60,089 nt of DNA. Origin: Deltaproteobacteria bacterium (GTDB lineage Bacteria; Bdellovibrionota_C; UBA2361; J135). The stretch spans positions 1 to 60,089 of the forward strand of contig JACKAH010000007.1 of the NCBI GenBank assembly GCA_020635175.1, in the 5' to 3' direction. A program made the position numbers and the translations under genes. Positions 1 to 9,625 of this stretch are shown here, one piece after another. The first letter of the stretch is position 1, and the number at the start of each line of letters is the position of its first letter. The notes beneath the pieces were generated by a model. That model was not told the DNA's origin. It did not search any database and saw nothing but the letters and a program-made list of their open reading frames with translations.

Positions 1-990
1 ACAGCACCATTTTCACCGCTTGGACATGACACGCATATCAGCACAAAAAATGCGACAAGCTTTGCGTTGCCAACTACGATGCCAATAGCTCCATTTAGAG
101 AGCAGCTACCTGAAAACTTAGAAGATCCTCTACATGAGATTTATCACTACGCTGTAATCTCAGATAGTGAAGAGGGGATGATCTTAGTTAATGTTGATAC
201 CTTGGCTGACGCAGAACCTAGAAATAATTTCTTTGAAAGAGCACTTACTTGGAACGAAGATGGAGTTTTGAATGGTGCTCAATTTGTTGAGCTAGCTGGT
301 AGTAATGCATATTTTGCAACTGATGATGAGGTGGTGATCGTAGATCTTGATAAGCCACTTGAGCCTCAAGTCCATTCTAGAGTTAAGTTTAACAAGCCTA
401 GAGCTGTAGCGATTCAGTTTAGATATATTTTTGTCACAGATGCAGATGGATTTCATGTCGTCGATATTACAGATGTGAAGCATCCTGTAAGGATAAAAGG
501 CGCTTCAGTGAAGTTAGCTGATGCGCATCGAATGTATCTGGCAAGAACATTTGCTTATGTTGCTGCTGGCAAAGAAGGTTTAGCTATTATTGATATTGAG
601 AAGGTTGATAAGCCAAAACTTTATCAGATGTTTAACGCGGATGGTAAGTTAAACGATGCCTATGACGTTAAAGTTGCATCGACAAATGCAAGTCTTTTTG
701 CATATGTTGCTGATGGTAAAAATGGATTGAAAGTGGTTCAGCTCACGGATCCTGAAAGAGTTCCTACTTATTATGGATTCTCTCCAGATGTTAAACCAAA
801 GCTTATTGCTTGGAAGAAAACCTCAGGAAGAGCAATGTCTATCTCTAAAGGCTTAGATAGGGACAGGGCTGTCGATGAGACCGGACATCAGGTGAGTGTT
901 CTCGGACGAATTGGTTCACGGCCATTTTACAAAGAAGAGATGGAGCGGCTTTATCTAAACGATGGCAAGCTCTTTACCGTTAGCGATTAG
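1..990 (+). CDS. LVIVD-repeat beta-propeller protein (5' end cut by window)
   Basis: The frame is open to base 1, so the N-terminus lies outside the window; a TTG at 67 and an ATG at 79 are in frame but are probably not the true start. The protein contains repeated units of the type YVAAGKEGLAIIDIEKV and YVADGKNGLKVVQL, which are LVIVD repeats. Such repeats build an extracytoplasmic beta-propeller in secreted bacterial and archaeal proteins. The C-terminus shows no membrane anchor. No ligand or enzymatic residues can be read. The last 11 bases overlap the convergent ATPase gene. The family is clear; the role is not known. Confidence 0.75.
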   Translation, partial: TAPFSPLGHDTHISTKNATSFALPTTMPIAPFREQLPENLEDPLHEIYHYAVISDSEEGMILVNVDTLADAEPRNNFFERALTWNEDGVLNGAQFVELAGSNAYFATDDEVVIVDLDKPLEPQVHSRVKFNKPRAVAIQFRYIFVTDADGFHVVDITDVKHPVRIKGASVKLADAHRMYLARTFAYVAAGKEGLAIIDIEKVDKPKLYQMFNADGKLNDAYDVKVASTNASLFAYVADGKNGLKVVQLTDPERVPTYYGFSPDVKPKLIAWKKTSGRAMSISKGLDRDRAVDETGHQVSVLGRIGSRPFYKEEMERLYLNDGKLFTVSD

Positions 991-2296
991 ATCTCGTACT
1001 TATTTGTGTTATTTTAGCCTCGAGCTCTTCTTGGTTTATATGCTCATATGGAGATTGGTTTAGTATCTGGTTAATGCTTTTCTCAGCATCAAGCGCTGCC
1101 TGTAATTCTGCGTCAGGAGTTCCTCCAAAAAGAAGGATATCTTTATCCTTTTCGAGTCTTGCTATCATTTTAATAATATCAGCTCTCTTTTTTAAGCTTG
1201 ATGGGGCAACTAGTTTTCCAACAAGTCTTGAGATCGAGTTTAGTAGATCTACTGCAGGTCTTATTCCTCGCTCTGCAATTTTTTGAGAGAGCAATATGTG
1301 CCCATCTAAGATGCTTTTTACTTCTTCTACTAAAGGATCAGTTTGATTTGGATTTTCCTGAAGAACTGTATATATAGCGGTAATAGATCCTCTTTCAGAT
1401 GTTCCAGCTCGTTCTAGGAGTTTAGGAAGCTCAATATAGAGTGAGGTAGGGTAGCCATGCCTTACTGGAATTTCCCCGGCGGTAAGACCAACTTCTCGTA
1501 TCGCTCTGGCCATGCGAGTTAATGAATCAACTAGCAACAAAACACGCTTGCCCTGATCTCTAAAATATTCAGCGATTGTTGTTGCGGTATACGGTGCAAG
1601 TTTTCTTCTAGGTGCAGGCTCGTCGCTTGTTGCCACCACAAGAATAGATTTCTTTAAGCCCTCTTCACCTAATGAGTCCTCGATGAATTCCTTAACCTCT
1701 CGCCCTCTTTCTCCTACTAGAGCAATTACTATTACATCAACGTCGGCATTTCTAGCTATCATTCCGAGAAGAGTGGACTTGCCAACTCCTGCACCCGCGA
1801 ACAAGCCAATTCGCTGTCCGTAACCAAGCGTGCAAAAATTGTCAATTGAAGCGATCCCAGTTTTTAGAATCGTTTCAATAGGCTTACGCTTTAGGGGTGG
1901 AGGAGGAGCTTGAAATACATCTTTTTCTATCCCTCCACACTCTTCAAAGCTGTTTGCGAAATCACCTAACGATTCTCCTAATGCATTCAGAATCTGGCCT
2001 TGAAGTCCATCATGCAGCTTAATGCTTAGTGGTTTCTCTGTATTTTCAACTGTTGCTCCTGGAGTTATCGAACTTGGGCTTTCAAGTGGAGCAAGTTTCA
2101 CGTTGTTTCCTTCAAATGCAACTACTTCAGCTGGAATTCTATGTGAATTTCTAGTTTGTATGTAGCAGAGATCGGTAATTGAAGCTCTGGGGATTTGTGC
2201 TGTAATTGTTTGTGCATTAATCGCAGTGACCTGTCCAAAGGAGCGATTTTGTGGCGCTGCTTTGATCTCTTCTTGAAGTTCTTTTAGAAAATTCAT
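980..2296 (-). CDS. Type III secretion / flagellar export ATPase (SctN/FliI family)
   Basis: At 438 residues this has the full length of the SctN/FliI family, which unfolds substrates and powers export at the base of a type III secretion or flagellar apparatus. Visible motifs are the Walker A loop GAGVGKST (about 168-175), GERGRE (195-200), the Walker B run LLLVD (about 253-257) and the family signature around GYPTSLYIELPKLLERAG. The start ATG overlaps the stop of the upstream stator gene by four bases, so the two are translationally coupled. No other export-apparatus gene lies nearby, so flagellar and injectisome ATPase cannot be separated here. Confidence 0.88.
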   Translation of the reverse strand: MNFLKELQEEIKAAPQNRSFGQVTAINAQTITAQIPRASITDLCYIQTRNSHRIPAEVVAFEGNNVKLAPLESPSSITPGATVENTEKPLSIKLHDGLQGQILNALGESLGDFANSFEECGGIEKDVFQAPPPPLKRKPIETILKTGIASIDNFCTLGYGQRIGLFAGAGVGKSTLLGMIARNADVDVIVIALVGERGREVKEFIEDSLGEEGLKKSILVVATSDEPAPRRKLAPYTATTIAEYFRDQGKRVLLLVDSLTRMARAIREVGLTAGEIPVRHGYPTSLYIELPKLLERAGTSERGSITAIYTVLQENPNQTDPLVEEVKSILDGHILLSQKIAERGIRPAVDLLNSISRLVGKLVAPSSLKKRADIIKMIARLEKDKDILLFGGTPDAELQAALDAEKSINQILNQSPYEHINQEELEAKITQISTRSNR

Positions 2297-2910
2297 CTTA
2301 GTTTTTCCTGCATTTTAGACTGCAGGTGTTGGGAAATTGTTTCAAAATGGTCACGCCAATTAACTTCAATTGTTCCAGCCTGAGTCTGAATTCGAGCATT
2401 GCCAAGTTTAACTGAATCATCTGTTTCCAAATCTATATCTAAGTTTGGAAGTTTTTCTTTAAGAACTTCATAAATTTGTTTTGCAGACTCTGGGTTTATG
2501 CTGATCGTAGCTTTTCTGATATGTAGTAATCCGTCGATTCTTTTCTTCATTCTTTCAGCTAGGGTTTCTGGATGTAGATGAATCTCTTCAGAGATGATTT
2601 CTTCTGCAATTGAGATGGCCAGTGCCAGACAATCATTTTGTGAGCTTATGAGGTTCTCTTTGTATTTCTTCTCAGTCTCTATGATCTTTTCCAAGCAGAG
2701 CCTCTCTGCTTGACGCTTGCCTTGCGCCATTCCGATTCTTTTTGCTTTCAGTTTTGAATTTTTAAGTAGCTTTGCAAATTTTTTACGTGTTTCTTTGATT
2801 AGCACTGATTTCTCAATCCTTGCTGATTCAATGATGGATTTTGCATGCTCGATCTGCTGTTTAAGGTCGGGGGTTTCGTCTAGATATCTTGAGATTACGG
2901 TTGGCTTCAT
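2293..2910 (-). CDS. Type III ATPase stator (SctL/FliH-like)
   Basis: This is a charged protein rich in helix and coiled coil. It has the SctL/HrpE/FliH layout: a long N-terminal coiled coil, then a C-terminal domain with the typical EIISEEI stretch and the segment around LGNARIQTQAGTIEVNW. These proteins dimerise on the export ATPase and tether it to the cytoplasmic ring. I chose the ATG at 2910 (MKPTVISRY), because the longer frame to 2976 needs a TTG codon and begins with an unrelated basic tail. Neither start has a strong ribosome binding site. It is directly coupled to the ATPase gene. Confidence 0.75.
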   Translation of the reverse strand: MKPTVISRYLDETPDLKQQIEHAKSIIESARIEKSVLIKETRKKFAKLLKNSKLKAKRIGMAQGKRQAERLCLEKIIETEKKYKENLISSQNDCLALAISIAEEIISEEIHLHPETLAERMKKRIDGLLHIRKATISINPESAKQIYEVLKEKLPNLDIDLETDDSVKLGNARIQTQAGTIEVNWRDHFETISQHLQSKMQEKLR

Positions 2911-3124
2911 ATAGCTAGTTTTTAAATTCGGTCTACATCTATATTCTCGTTTGGATCCTCTAAAAGTTGCTATCAAATTAACGGAATAATTACGGCATAT
3001 TAGAGGGGGCGCTAATCCTAGCGAATTTCAGCCGATTGCGTTTAGTTAGGCAAAGTTAGATTATAGTGAAGCTTCTAGTACCTTATTGGTTGTCTTTTTA
3101 TGTTTATCCTTTTAAGAAGATCAG

Positions 3125-3496
3125 ATGCCACATTTTAAATTGGAATACTCGACTAACGTCATCGAAGAACCCGATCCAAAAGAGTTCTTTTTAAGGCTGC
3201 ATAACTTACTAGCCGAACTTGGACAATTTGAAATTAGTAGTATGAAAAGTAGGATAACGCCATGTCGAGATTTCTTTGTATCAGATGGCTCAAATAATCA
3301 GGCCTTCGTTCACTTAGAGCTATCAATCCTTCCAGGCAGAAGCACTGAACTAAAACAAAAAGTTAGCAAAGCCTTACACTTGGCTCTAAAAGATACTTTT
3401 CCCAGAACTGCGACTGAGAGAGTGTGCTCGTTTACAGTAGATATTCGCGAACTAGATGGTGATTGCTATACAAAAGAGTTAACAGGTGTAGCTTAA
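3125..3496 (+). CDS. 5-carboxymethyl-2-hydroxymuconate isomerase-like protein (HpaF family)
   Basis: The protein has 123 residues and begins MPHFKLEYS, the start expected for the HpaF/CHMI branch of the tautomerase superfamily. There the Pro exposed after Met removal is the catalytic base and the trimer isomerises a homoprotocatechuate ring-cleavage product. The Pro is present here. A ribosome binding site (AAGAAGA) lies just upstream. No other aromatic-degradation gene is in the window, so the natural substrate is open. The gene stands alone, followed 71 bases later by the amidotransferase gene. Confidence 0.75.
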   Translation: MPHFKLEYSTNVIEEPDPKEFFLRLHNLLAELGQFEISSMKSRITPCRDFFVSDGSNNQAFVHLELSILPGRSTELKQKVSKALHLALKDTFPRTATERVCSFTVDIRELDGDCYTKELTGVA

Positions 3497-3567
3497 TAAG
3501 TGCTTAAAGAGCACTGCTAAGCTTATTATTGTTGCCGTTTTTAAGTTTGTTATGTGGGATTAATCTT

Positions 3568-4425
3568 ATGTGCAGATTTCTTGCTTATCGAGGTGCTCCA
3601 ATTATCTGTGATGAATTGTTGTTTAAGCCTGAGAATTCCTTAATACACCAAAGTTATTGTGCTCGTGAACGTGAAGAGCCTTTGAATGGAGATGGTTTTG
3701 GTATTGGTTGGTATGAAAAGGATATTGATCAGACCCCTGCAGTATTTGTATCTATTCAGCCCGCCTGGAGTAATCGAAATTTGTTATCAGTCGCTCCTAA
3801 GATTAAGACTGACTGCTTGTTTGCTCATGTAAGGGCAGCAACAGAAGGCACGGTTTCCGAGTCGAACTGTCATCCATTTCGCTATGAGAATTATTTAATG
3901 ATGCACAACGGTGAAGTCGGTGGCTTTAGTCACATCAAGCGTGAGGTTAGGCGTCGCTTAAGTGATCTAGTATATGAGTGGGTTGATGGAACAACAGACA
4001 CCCAGCATTTTTATGCTTTATTTCTTGATGATATTTTACAGAAAAAAGGAGAGCTTGGTGTTAAGGACATTGCAGAATCATTACTTGCAACGATTAAGCA
4101 CATTAACGAGATTAAGCAAAAGTATAATGTTGAAGAAAGTTGTTATCTAAATCTTGCAGTTACTGATGGAGAGGTAATTGTCGCTACTCGTTATGTCTCA
4201 GATCCGGATATGCCTGCAGCTACACTGTATTATTCGGAGGGGAGTAGCTACGAGTGCCAAGATGGGGTTTGTATGATGAAACATTCTCGCTCCGGAGATC
4301 AAGCTGTAATTGTTGTTTCAGAAAAGCTAACAAACATCGAGTATGATTGGCATGAAGTTCCAGTTAATCATATTATAACAGTTGATAGAGATTTAACTGT
4401 AAAAATGCAGCCCATCACAGAGTGA
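3568..4425 (+). CDS. Class II glutamine amidotransferase (YafJ/EgtC-like)
   Basis: The product starts MCRFLAYRG, placing the N-terminal nucleophile Cys directly after the initiator Met, as in Ntn-type glutamine amidotransferases. This is why I choose the ATG at 3568 rather than the upstream in-frame codon at 3529. GDGFGIGWY, the FAHVRAAT segment and the HNGEVGGF segment are the family's glutamine-binding landmarks. The protein has 285 residues and no fused synthase domain, as in YafJ and EgtC. EgtC-like members hydrolyse gamma-glutamyl amides; no ergothioneine gene is nearby, so the substrate is unknown. It converges on murJ with only six bases between the stops. Confidence 0.85.
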   Translation: MCRFLAYRGAPIICDELLFKPENSLIHQSYCAREREEPLNGDGFGIGWYEKDIDQTPAVFVSIQPAWSNRNLLSVAPKIKTDCLFAHVRAATEGTVSESNCHPFRYENYLMMHNGEVGGFSHIKREVRRRLSDLVYEWVDGTTDTQHFYALFLDDILQKKGELGVKDIAESLLATIKHINEIKQKYNVEESCYLNLAVTDGEVIVATRYVSDPDMPAATLYYSEGSSYECQDGVCMMKHSRSGDQAVIVVSEKLTNIEYDWHEVPVNHIITVDRDLTVKMQPITE

Positions 4426-4431
4426 AAGTTG

Positions 4432-6063
4432 TTATTTTCTCTTCAAAATTTTTAGTGTTTCCCTGAATTCAACTGTTTTTAGAGCTAGGTGGCTTAAACA
4501 GAAGATAGCTATTCCTAATGTAGCTGTTGTGGAAATAGCCCAAATTGGCTCAAGTTTGTTTGATCCAGTGATTAAAATAACGAAAACCATAATGACAGAA
4601 ACGAGAGCAGACTTGAAAAAACTTTGCAAAAACTTTTTCCATGCAAGCTCTGAAACATCTCTGTGAAGTTTAAAACAAAGAATGAAAAAGCCCAGGGTTG
4701 TCGCAATGCTTGCAGATAGTGCTAGCCCGATATGACCAAGGTTAATGGATTGCATGAAGGGGAGGGTTGTTAATATGCCTTGCTGAATAGCTGCAGTTAT
4801 CTGGTAAATATAATTTCCCTCTTCGAAAACAGGACTACCCATCAGCGATAAGCTTAAGATGAGGCTAAGTGAGAAGATAATCATCCCTGTAAACATCGGT
4901 GTTTTTGTATCGTGTCTTGCGATAAATGCTCTGACTATCATCGTGTGAGCACTGACTCCCCAAATTCCAACAGAGTATGCCTGGATTGCATGTGCTGTTT
5001 GTATGCTTGAAGCTCTTGTAAATGCTCCACGTTCAAAGAGAAGAATTGTTATTGGCTCTGCTAAGATGAAAATCCCACACGCAACAGGCAACATTAAGAA
5101 AGTTGTAAATCGTAAAGAATCGATGATATTTCTTGTGAAAAGTGAATTATCTTTTTCCGCAGCAGCCGTTGCTAAAGCAGGTAGCAGGACTGAGCCGAGT
5201 GCAATCGAAAAAATTCCAACTGGAAATTGAGCAATTCTATCAGCGTAGAATAGCCACGAAACGCTTCCTTCCTTAAGGAGCGATGCTAAGATTGTATTTA
5301 CAAAGATACTACATTGATAAACTGCCGCTCCAAACATAGCAGGTAACATTAATTTTAGTACGCTGCGAACAGTTTTTGAAGAGTAGGTAAATATTGGTGA
5401 TAACGAAAAGCCACCACGTTTGAGAAATGGGAATTGCAAAAGTATTTGTAACAGTCCACCTACCAAGACAAACCAAGCTAATATTACAGTCACATTAGAT
5501 TCGTATCTGCCTGCTACTATTGCACCTAAAATAAAGACGATATTCATTACGACTTGGGCAATCGCGGCGGTTCCAAAAACTTTAACCGTATTTAAAGCTC
5601 CACCTACAAGAGCAACTACGCTAACGCAGGCGATGTAAGGAAACATAATGCGTGTTAATGTTACGCAGAGCTCGTGCTTGCCTGGTATGTTATGAAATCC
5701 AGGCGCAAAAAGAGAGACGATAGTGTTTGAAAAGATTATGCCTAATAAGCTTAAAAAGATGGTTGCTGCCAACATAAACCCTGCAACCTCTGAGATGCAT
5801 CTTTGAGCTTCTTCACGTCCTTTTTTTAGCTCTTGCGAAAACACAGGAATGAACCCAGCGGTGAGGGCGCCTTCAGCCGCAAAGTTTCTAAGGGTATTTG
5901 GAATTCTAAATGCGACAAAAAATGCATCTGCATTTAAACCTGCGCCAAAAAGTCTTGCTAAAAGTAGATCTCTAACGAACCCTACAATTCGACTTACTAA
6001 TGTTAGAGAGCCGATGATGGCAGTTCCTTTTAGGATGCCCTGTGATTTTATATTTTTGTCCAT
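4432..6063 (-). CDS. murJ: Lipid II flippase MurJ
   Basis: The protein has 543 residues with about 14 membrane segments. It carries the MviN/MurJ opening of a basic N-terminus, then SRIVGFVRDLLLARLFGAG and the FRIPNTLRN segment with its conserved Arg residues. MurJ flips undecaprenyl-linked lipid II across the inner membrane for peptidoglycan synthesis. It stands alone on its strand. The AI-2E transporter gene starts 99 bases away in the divergent direction, so the two share a promoter region. Confidence 0.95.
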   Translation of the reverse strand: MDKNIKSQGILKGTAIIGSLTLVSRIVGFVRDLLLARLFGAGLNADAFFVAFRIPNTLRNFAAEGALTAGFIPVFSQELKKGREEAQRCISEVAGFMLAATIFLSLLGIIFSNTIVSLFAPGFHNIPGKHELCVTLTRIMFPYIACVSVVALVGGALNTVKVFGTAAIAQVVMNIVFILGAIVAGRYESNVTVILAWFVLVGGLLQILLQFPFLKRGGFSLSPIFTYSSKTVRSVLKLMLPAMFGAAVYQCSIFVNTILASLLKEGSVSWLFYADRIAQFPVGIFSIALGSVLLPALATAAAEKDNSLFTRNIIDSLRFTTFLMLPVACGIFILAEPITILLFERGAFTRASSIQTAHAIQAYSVGIWGVSAHTMIVRAFIARHDTKTPMFTGMIIFSLSLILSLSLMGSPVFEEGNYIYQITAAIQQGILTTLPFMQSINLGHIGLALSASIATTLGFFILCFKLHRDVSELAWKKFLQSFFKSALVSVIMVFVILITGSNKLEPIWAISTTATLGIAIFCLSHLALKTVEFRETLKILKRK

Positions 6064-6162
6064 TAGCGCTAATATATCGAAGGATTACAGGTCTTTCCAT
6101 AGAGCGATTGTACTGGTCAGATCCAGCGCTTCATGGCAACCTGTTCAATCTAAAGGGAATTT

Positions 6163-7221
6163 ATGAAATCTCAAAAATCAAACAGTGCAATAGTCCAATT
6201 GCCAGGTATGAAACTGCTATTTGCTGCAGCTGCAATTATCATAGTCGTGGCAGGGCTTAAAACCGCAAAGTCGTTGCTTGTACCATTTATGTTTGCAGTT
6301 TTTCTAGCCATCATCGGGATTGGGCCGGTTTTTTGGATGAAGCGTAGAAGATTCCCGACGTTTATATCCGTATCTCTTGTGGCGTTACTTTTTCTTGCAA
6401 TATTTTCTGGAATCGGAACACTACTTGCCACCTCTGTTAATGCATTTACCGCTGAATTGCCAAAATACAGTGATAGCTTTAGTAAGCTTACTTTGCAGCT
6501 AGAGGAACAGTTAGCGAATTATAACATCCATACTACTACGACTGAGATGTTTCAGATGATTCAACCGGGATCTGTGATGGAGCTTTTTGGTACTACATTG
6601 AAGAGATCGGTTGGTGCGCTCTCTGATGTTATCTTGGTAATTATTATCGTTGTCTTTATTCTATATGAAGCGGCAGACTTTAGAGTTAAGCTTCGCGCTG
6701 CATTAGACGGCAAGGCCGACATATCAAGATTTACCTCAATCACTCAAGAGGTTCAGCATTACCTTGCAATTAAAACTCTCACCAGCGGTTTAACAGGGTT
6801 GCTAGTTGGTGTTTGGGTAGCTTTTATGGGGATTGATTTCCCTATGCTTTGGGGACTTGTAGCATTTCTTTTAAACTATATTCCTGTGATTGGCTCTATT
6901 ATCGCATCAGTTCCAGCTGTTCTGTTAAGTCTGGTAACAGTTGGTTGGGGCGGATCGTTAAGCTTAGCTATCGGTTATGTGGTGATAAATGTTGGTGTTA
7001 GTAATCTGCTCGAACCTATCTTGATGGGAAGAAAGCTTGGGCTTTCACCTTTGATTGTTTTCTTGTCATTAGTTTTTTGGGGTTGGGTTTGGGGTCCAGC
7101 AGGTATGCTTATGTCTGTACCGTTAACTATGATAGTTAAGATCTTGCTTGATCATAGCGATGATTTTCAATGGGTAGCTATCTTGATGGATCTTAAGCCA
7201 AGACGGGTCTCAAAGTCCTGA
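6163..7221 (+). CDS. AI-2E family transporter / permease (PerM/YhhT-like)
   Basis: This is a 352-residue polytopic membrane protein with a hydrophobic N-terminal pair of helices, a soluble middle section and a C-terminal block containing LLNYIPVIGSIIASVPAVLL and the SNLLEPILMGRKLGLSPL segment. Both are hallmarks of the AI-2E exporter family (PF01594). Members range from autoinducer exporters to sodium/proton antiporters and uncharacterised permeases, so the cargo cannot be given. The ATG at 6163 follows a good Shine-Dalgarno (AAAGGGAA). Its stop is three bases from the convergent CBS gene. Confidence 0.85.
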   Translation: MKSQKSNSAIVQLPGMKLLFAAAAIIIVVAGLKTAKSLLVPFMFAVFLAIIGIGPVFWMKRRRFPTFISVSLVALLFLAIFSGIGTLLATSVNAFTAELPKYSDSFSKLTLQLEEQLANYNIHTTTTEMFQMIQPGSVMELFGTTLKRSVGALSDVILVIIIVVFILYEAADFRVKLRAALDGKADISRFTSITQEVQHYLAIKTLTSGLTGLLVGVWVAFMGIDFPMLWGLVAFLLNYIPVIGSIIASVPAVLLSLVTVGWGGSLSLAIGYVVINVGVSNLLEPILMGRKLGLSPLIVFLSLVFWGWVWGPAGMLMSVPLTMIVKILLDHSDDFQWVAILMDLKPRRVSKS

Positions 7222-7224
7222 GCA

Positions 7225-7599
7225 TTATTTTTTTAGAAAAGCTTTTATAAAGTCCCGCTCTGATATAATCCCAATTAGCTTGCCATCATCTACTACAGGC
7301 ATTGCGCCAATTTTATTGTCGTACATCTCGGCAGCAATCTGTTTAAGATCCGTTTCAGGGGTTGTTGTGGATACCTCTTTGCTCATAATTTCATTGACTG
7401 GTAAAAAGTGATTTGCATTTGGCTTAGCAAGGTATTCAGCTATGTCACGAGTGCTTAGAAGTCCGATGACTTGCTCCTCTTCATCGACCACCGGGATATG
7501 GCGAATATGCCAAACTTCTGTAGCAAGCTCAGCAAAGTTGAGGTCGGTATAGCTCTTAACTGAGAATACGTTTGAAGTCATTATGTCTCTAACTTTCAT
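7225..7599 (-). CDS. Tandem CBS-domain protein
   Basis: The protein has 124 residues and consists only of two CBS motifs: VRDIMTSNVFSV through LLSTRDIAEYL, then VNEIMSKEVSTT through IISERDFIKAFL. Paired CBS motifs form a Bateman module that binds adenine nucleotides or related ligands and usually regulates a partner enzyme or channel. There is no fused catalytic domain. The gene is monocistronic and converges with the transporter gene, so its partner cannot be named from context. Confidence 0.9.
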   Translation of the reverse strand: MKVRDIMTSNVFSVKSYTDLNFAELATEVWHIRHIPVVDEEEQVIGLLSTRDIAEYLAKPNANHFLPVNEIMSKEVSTTTPETDLKQIAAEMYDNKIGAMPVVDDGKLIGIISERDFIKAFLKK

Positions 7600-7774
7600 T
7601 TTTGATCCTATTAAATTACCTAGCTCATACTATAAAAGATTACTGCTCAGATAAACATGAAATCCTATACTTGAAGATTTTGCTCAAGATAAGTCAAAAC
7701 AAGTGTTCTGATCGCCGGAAAAATGATATGAGGTGATTGCTTAAGAGTTTTAAGTATTTATTGAGTAAGTACAT

Positions 7775-8908
7775 ATGAAGCGAATATTCCAATTCTTGAT
7801 TCTAGCACTTCCCCTAACAGTCTTTGCGAAGGATGGAGCGATTCAAAATACAATGTTAGAGGTCTATGCCTCGTTTAAGGATCTGCAGCCATATTTAATT
7901 GATAGTAGTCGCTTTGAAGATGCCCAAAATCAAAAAAAGATTAAGAAGCTAGTGTCAAAGTTAAGCGCTGAACTCCATGGTGCTGAATCCTTTGATACTA
8001 AGTATAGGAAGTTGCCTGGATTTAATGCTCAGATGACATCATTAGCCGAGATGCTTGATGAGGTGAATAAAGGTTTTGAAACTAACAGTGCCGGTTGGTC
8101 ATTGTGGAGACTTAGAGCGATCTCTAATAATTGTCAGACGTGCCATACTGGTTATGGAGTTGATGTGCGATTTACAGATAAAAACGTAAATCTTGATAAA
8201 CTAGATAGTCTATCCAAAGGGGAATTCTATCTTGCTTCCAGACAGTACCCCTCAGCACAGGCTGCTTTTTTCCAGGCTGCTATAAACCCACCAACAGGAC
8301 ATAGTTCACTAGAGGCTTTAAGGAAGTGGCTGATTATATATACACGTGTAAACAATGATCCTCAGCAAGCCTTGTTTAAGCTAGATTTTATTTTGCAAAA
8401 AAAGACAAACCTGAGACCTTATGAAAGAGAGGAAATTTCTGATTGGGTCATCGCACTTAGACGTTGGTCAACTGAGAAGGATGAGGAGAAGGATACTTTA
8501 AGTAAAGCGGAATCCTTGTTGCGAAAGGCACTTGATGTGCAGATGCCGTACTTTGGTAAGGTTGGTGCAGTAGAGCTTTTGCGCTCCACAGCACTTCTGC
8601 ATGAAGTTCTTGATGATACTAAGCTCTCTGATGAAAAGCGCAGAAGGGCGCTTTACTTAATTGGTTTAAGCTATAGTAAGTTGCCGCTGTTTTTCGTGAA
8701 TGAACTTCCTGAACTATTTTTAGAGCAGTGCATTAGAGAATATCCAAATACCTTAGAAGCAAAGAATTCTTTTAAGCTTATAAAGGAGATTCTCATCACT
8801 GGATACACTGGTAGTAGCGGAGCGCATATTCCAGGTGAAGTAGATGTCAAACTTGAAGAGCTATATAAAGTTGCTTACGGAGAGCAAGAACTTAAAGATC
8901 AAGTTTAG
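7775..8908 (+). CDS. Periplasmic protein with one c-type haem motif
   Basis: The product has 377 residues. It opens with a cleavable signal peptide (MKRIFQFLILALPLTVFAKDG) and carries one CQTCH motif with Cys120, Cys123 and His124, so one covalently bound haem c is expected. The long C-terminal part is helical and looks like repeat or TPR-type packing, with no further Cys-His motifs. No oxidase or cytochrome maturation gene is next to it. It may be an electron carrier or haem sensor in the periplasm; I do not recognise a specific family. Its stop overlaps the convergent gene by four bases. Confidence 0.65.
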   Translation: MKRIFQFLILALPLTVFAKDGAIQNTMLEVYASFKDLQPYLIDSSRFEDAQNQKKIKKLVSKLSAELHGAESFDTKYRKLPGFNAQMTSLAEMLDEVNKGFETNSAGWSLWRLRAISNNCQTCHTGYGVDVRFTDKNVNLDKLDSLSKGEFYLASRQYPSAQAAFFQAAINPPTGHSSLEALRKWLIIYTRVNNDPQQALFKLDFILQKKTNLRPYEREEISDWVIALRRWSTEKDEEKDTLSKAESLLRKALDVQMPYFGKVGAVELLRSTALLHEVLDDTKLSDEKRRRALYLIGLSYSKLPLFFVNELPELFLEQCIREYPNTLEAKNSFKLIKEILITGYTGSSGAHIPGEVDVKLEELYKVAYGEQELKDQV

Positions 8909-9450
8909 TCATGTACAACATGGGGTACGTTTGAATATTGAGCTTTCGCAGCTTTCATTCTTTCAAGTATGATATCTCGATATTTAGATGGGTTTCGAAT
9001 GCCAGCTAAGTGAGCTTCAATTCCTTCGTGCATGGCACTTCCAACCTTTAGGTCCCCAACGTTCACAAGACGTTCGTAGAGGTTTCGATCAATCTCAATC
9101 CCTCTAATATTTTCAAACTGAATTCTCATATCCTTTTTATTGAAAGATAGTAATCCAGAGATCTCTCTAAGAGAATCTTGATCGATAACGTACTTATCAT
9201 CCAAAAGCCTATGAGCTACATAAGCAAAAGATAAAATTGGAAGAATGCCAAAAAGAGGGAGAGAGATGTCAAAGTACAACATGTCCCCTAATTGTAGTGG
9301 AATATGTTGGATCGTATCTGGATATTCTCGATTAAAATAGAACATGGAGATAAAGAGTCCAAAGAAAATCACGATTCCAGGGAGCTCAGCTAACGGGCTT
9401 CGATAGACATTTACTGTCTTGAATTTAGGAGTTGGTTTAGTCGCATTCAT
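8905..9450 (-). CDS. Membrane protein with bacterial PH domain
   Basis: Two hydrophobic segments (around IVIFFGLFISMFYF and SLPLFGILPILSFAYVAHRLL) are followed by a DUF304-like bacterial PH domain with YVIDQDSLREISGLLSF, IRGIEIDRNLYERL and the VGDLKVGSA segment. The ATG at 9450 is preferred because GGGGACTAGG just upstream forms its ribosome binding site; the longer frame begins with TTG inside that site. Proteins of this kind are membrane-associated with largely unknown function. The gene is a single unit. Confidence 0.72.
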   Translation of the reverse strand: MNATKPTPKFKTVNVYRSPLAELPGIVIFFGLFISMFYFNREYPDTIQHIPLQLGDMLYFDISLPLFGILPILSFAYVAHRLLDDKYVIDQDSLREISGLLSFNKKDMRIQFENIRGIEIDRNLYERLVNVGDLKVGSAMHEGIEAHLAGIRNPSKYRDIILERMKAAKAQYSNVPHVVHD

Positions 9451-9625
9451 CGTCCTAGTCCCCAATTAAAGATCAACATTATGATGAGTATACTCGTTTT
9501 TTTAATCAATATCCAAACTAAATTAGAGTTTTCTACTCCACTATAACTAGAGCAATATTTGCGGCGAGTTTCAGTTTGGACTAGTCTATTAGTGATGTCC
9601 GTTTAAAAGATTCGGGAGGTGTCCT

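Noticed and set aside
3495..3527. Terminator after the HpaF-like gene
   Set aside because: AGTGCT/AGCACT and AATAAG/CTTATT can pair, but no T-tract follows and the next gene is on the same strand. I could not support it as a terminator.
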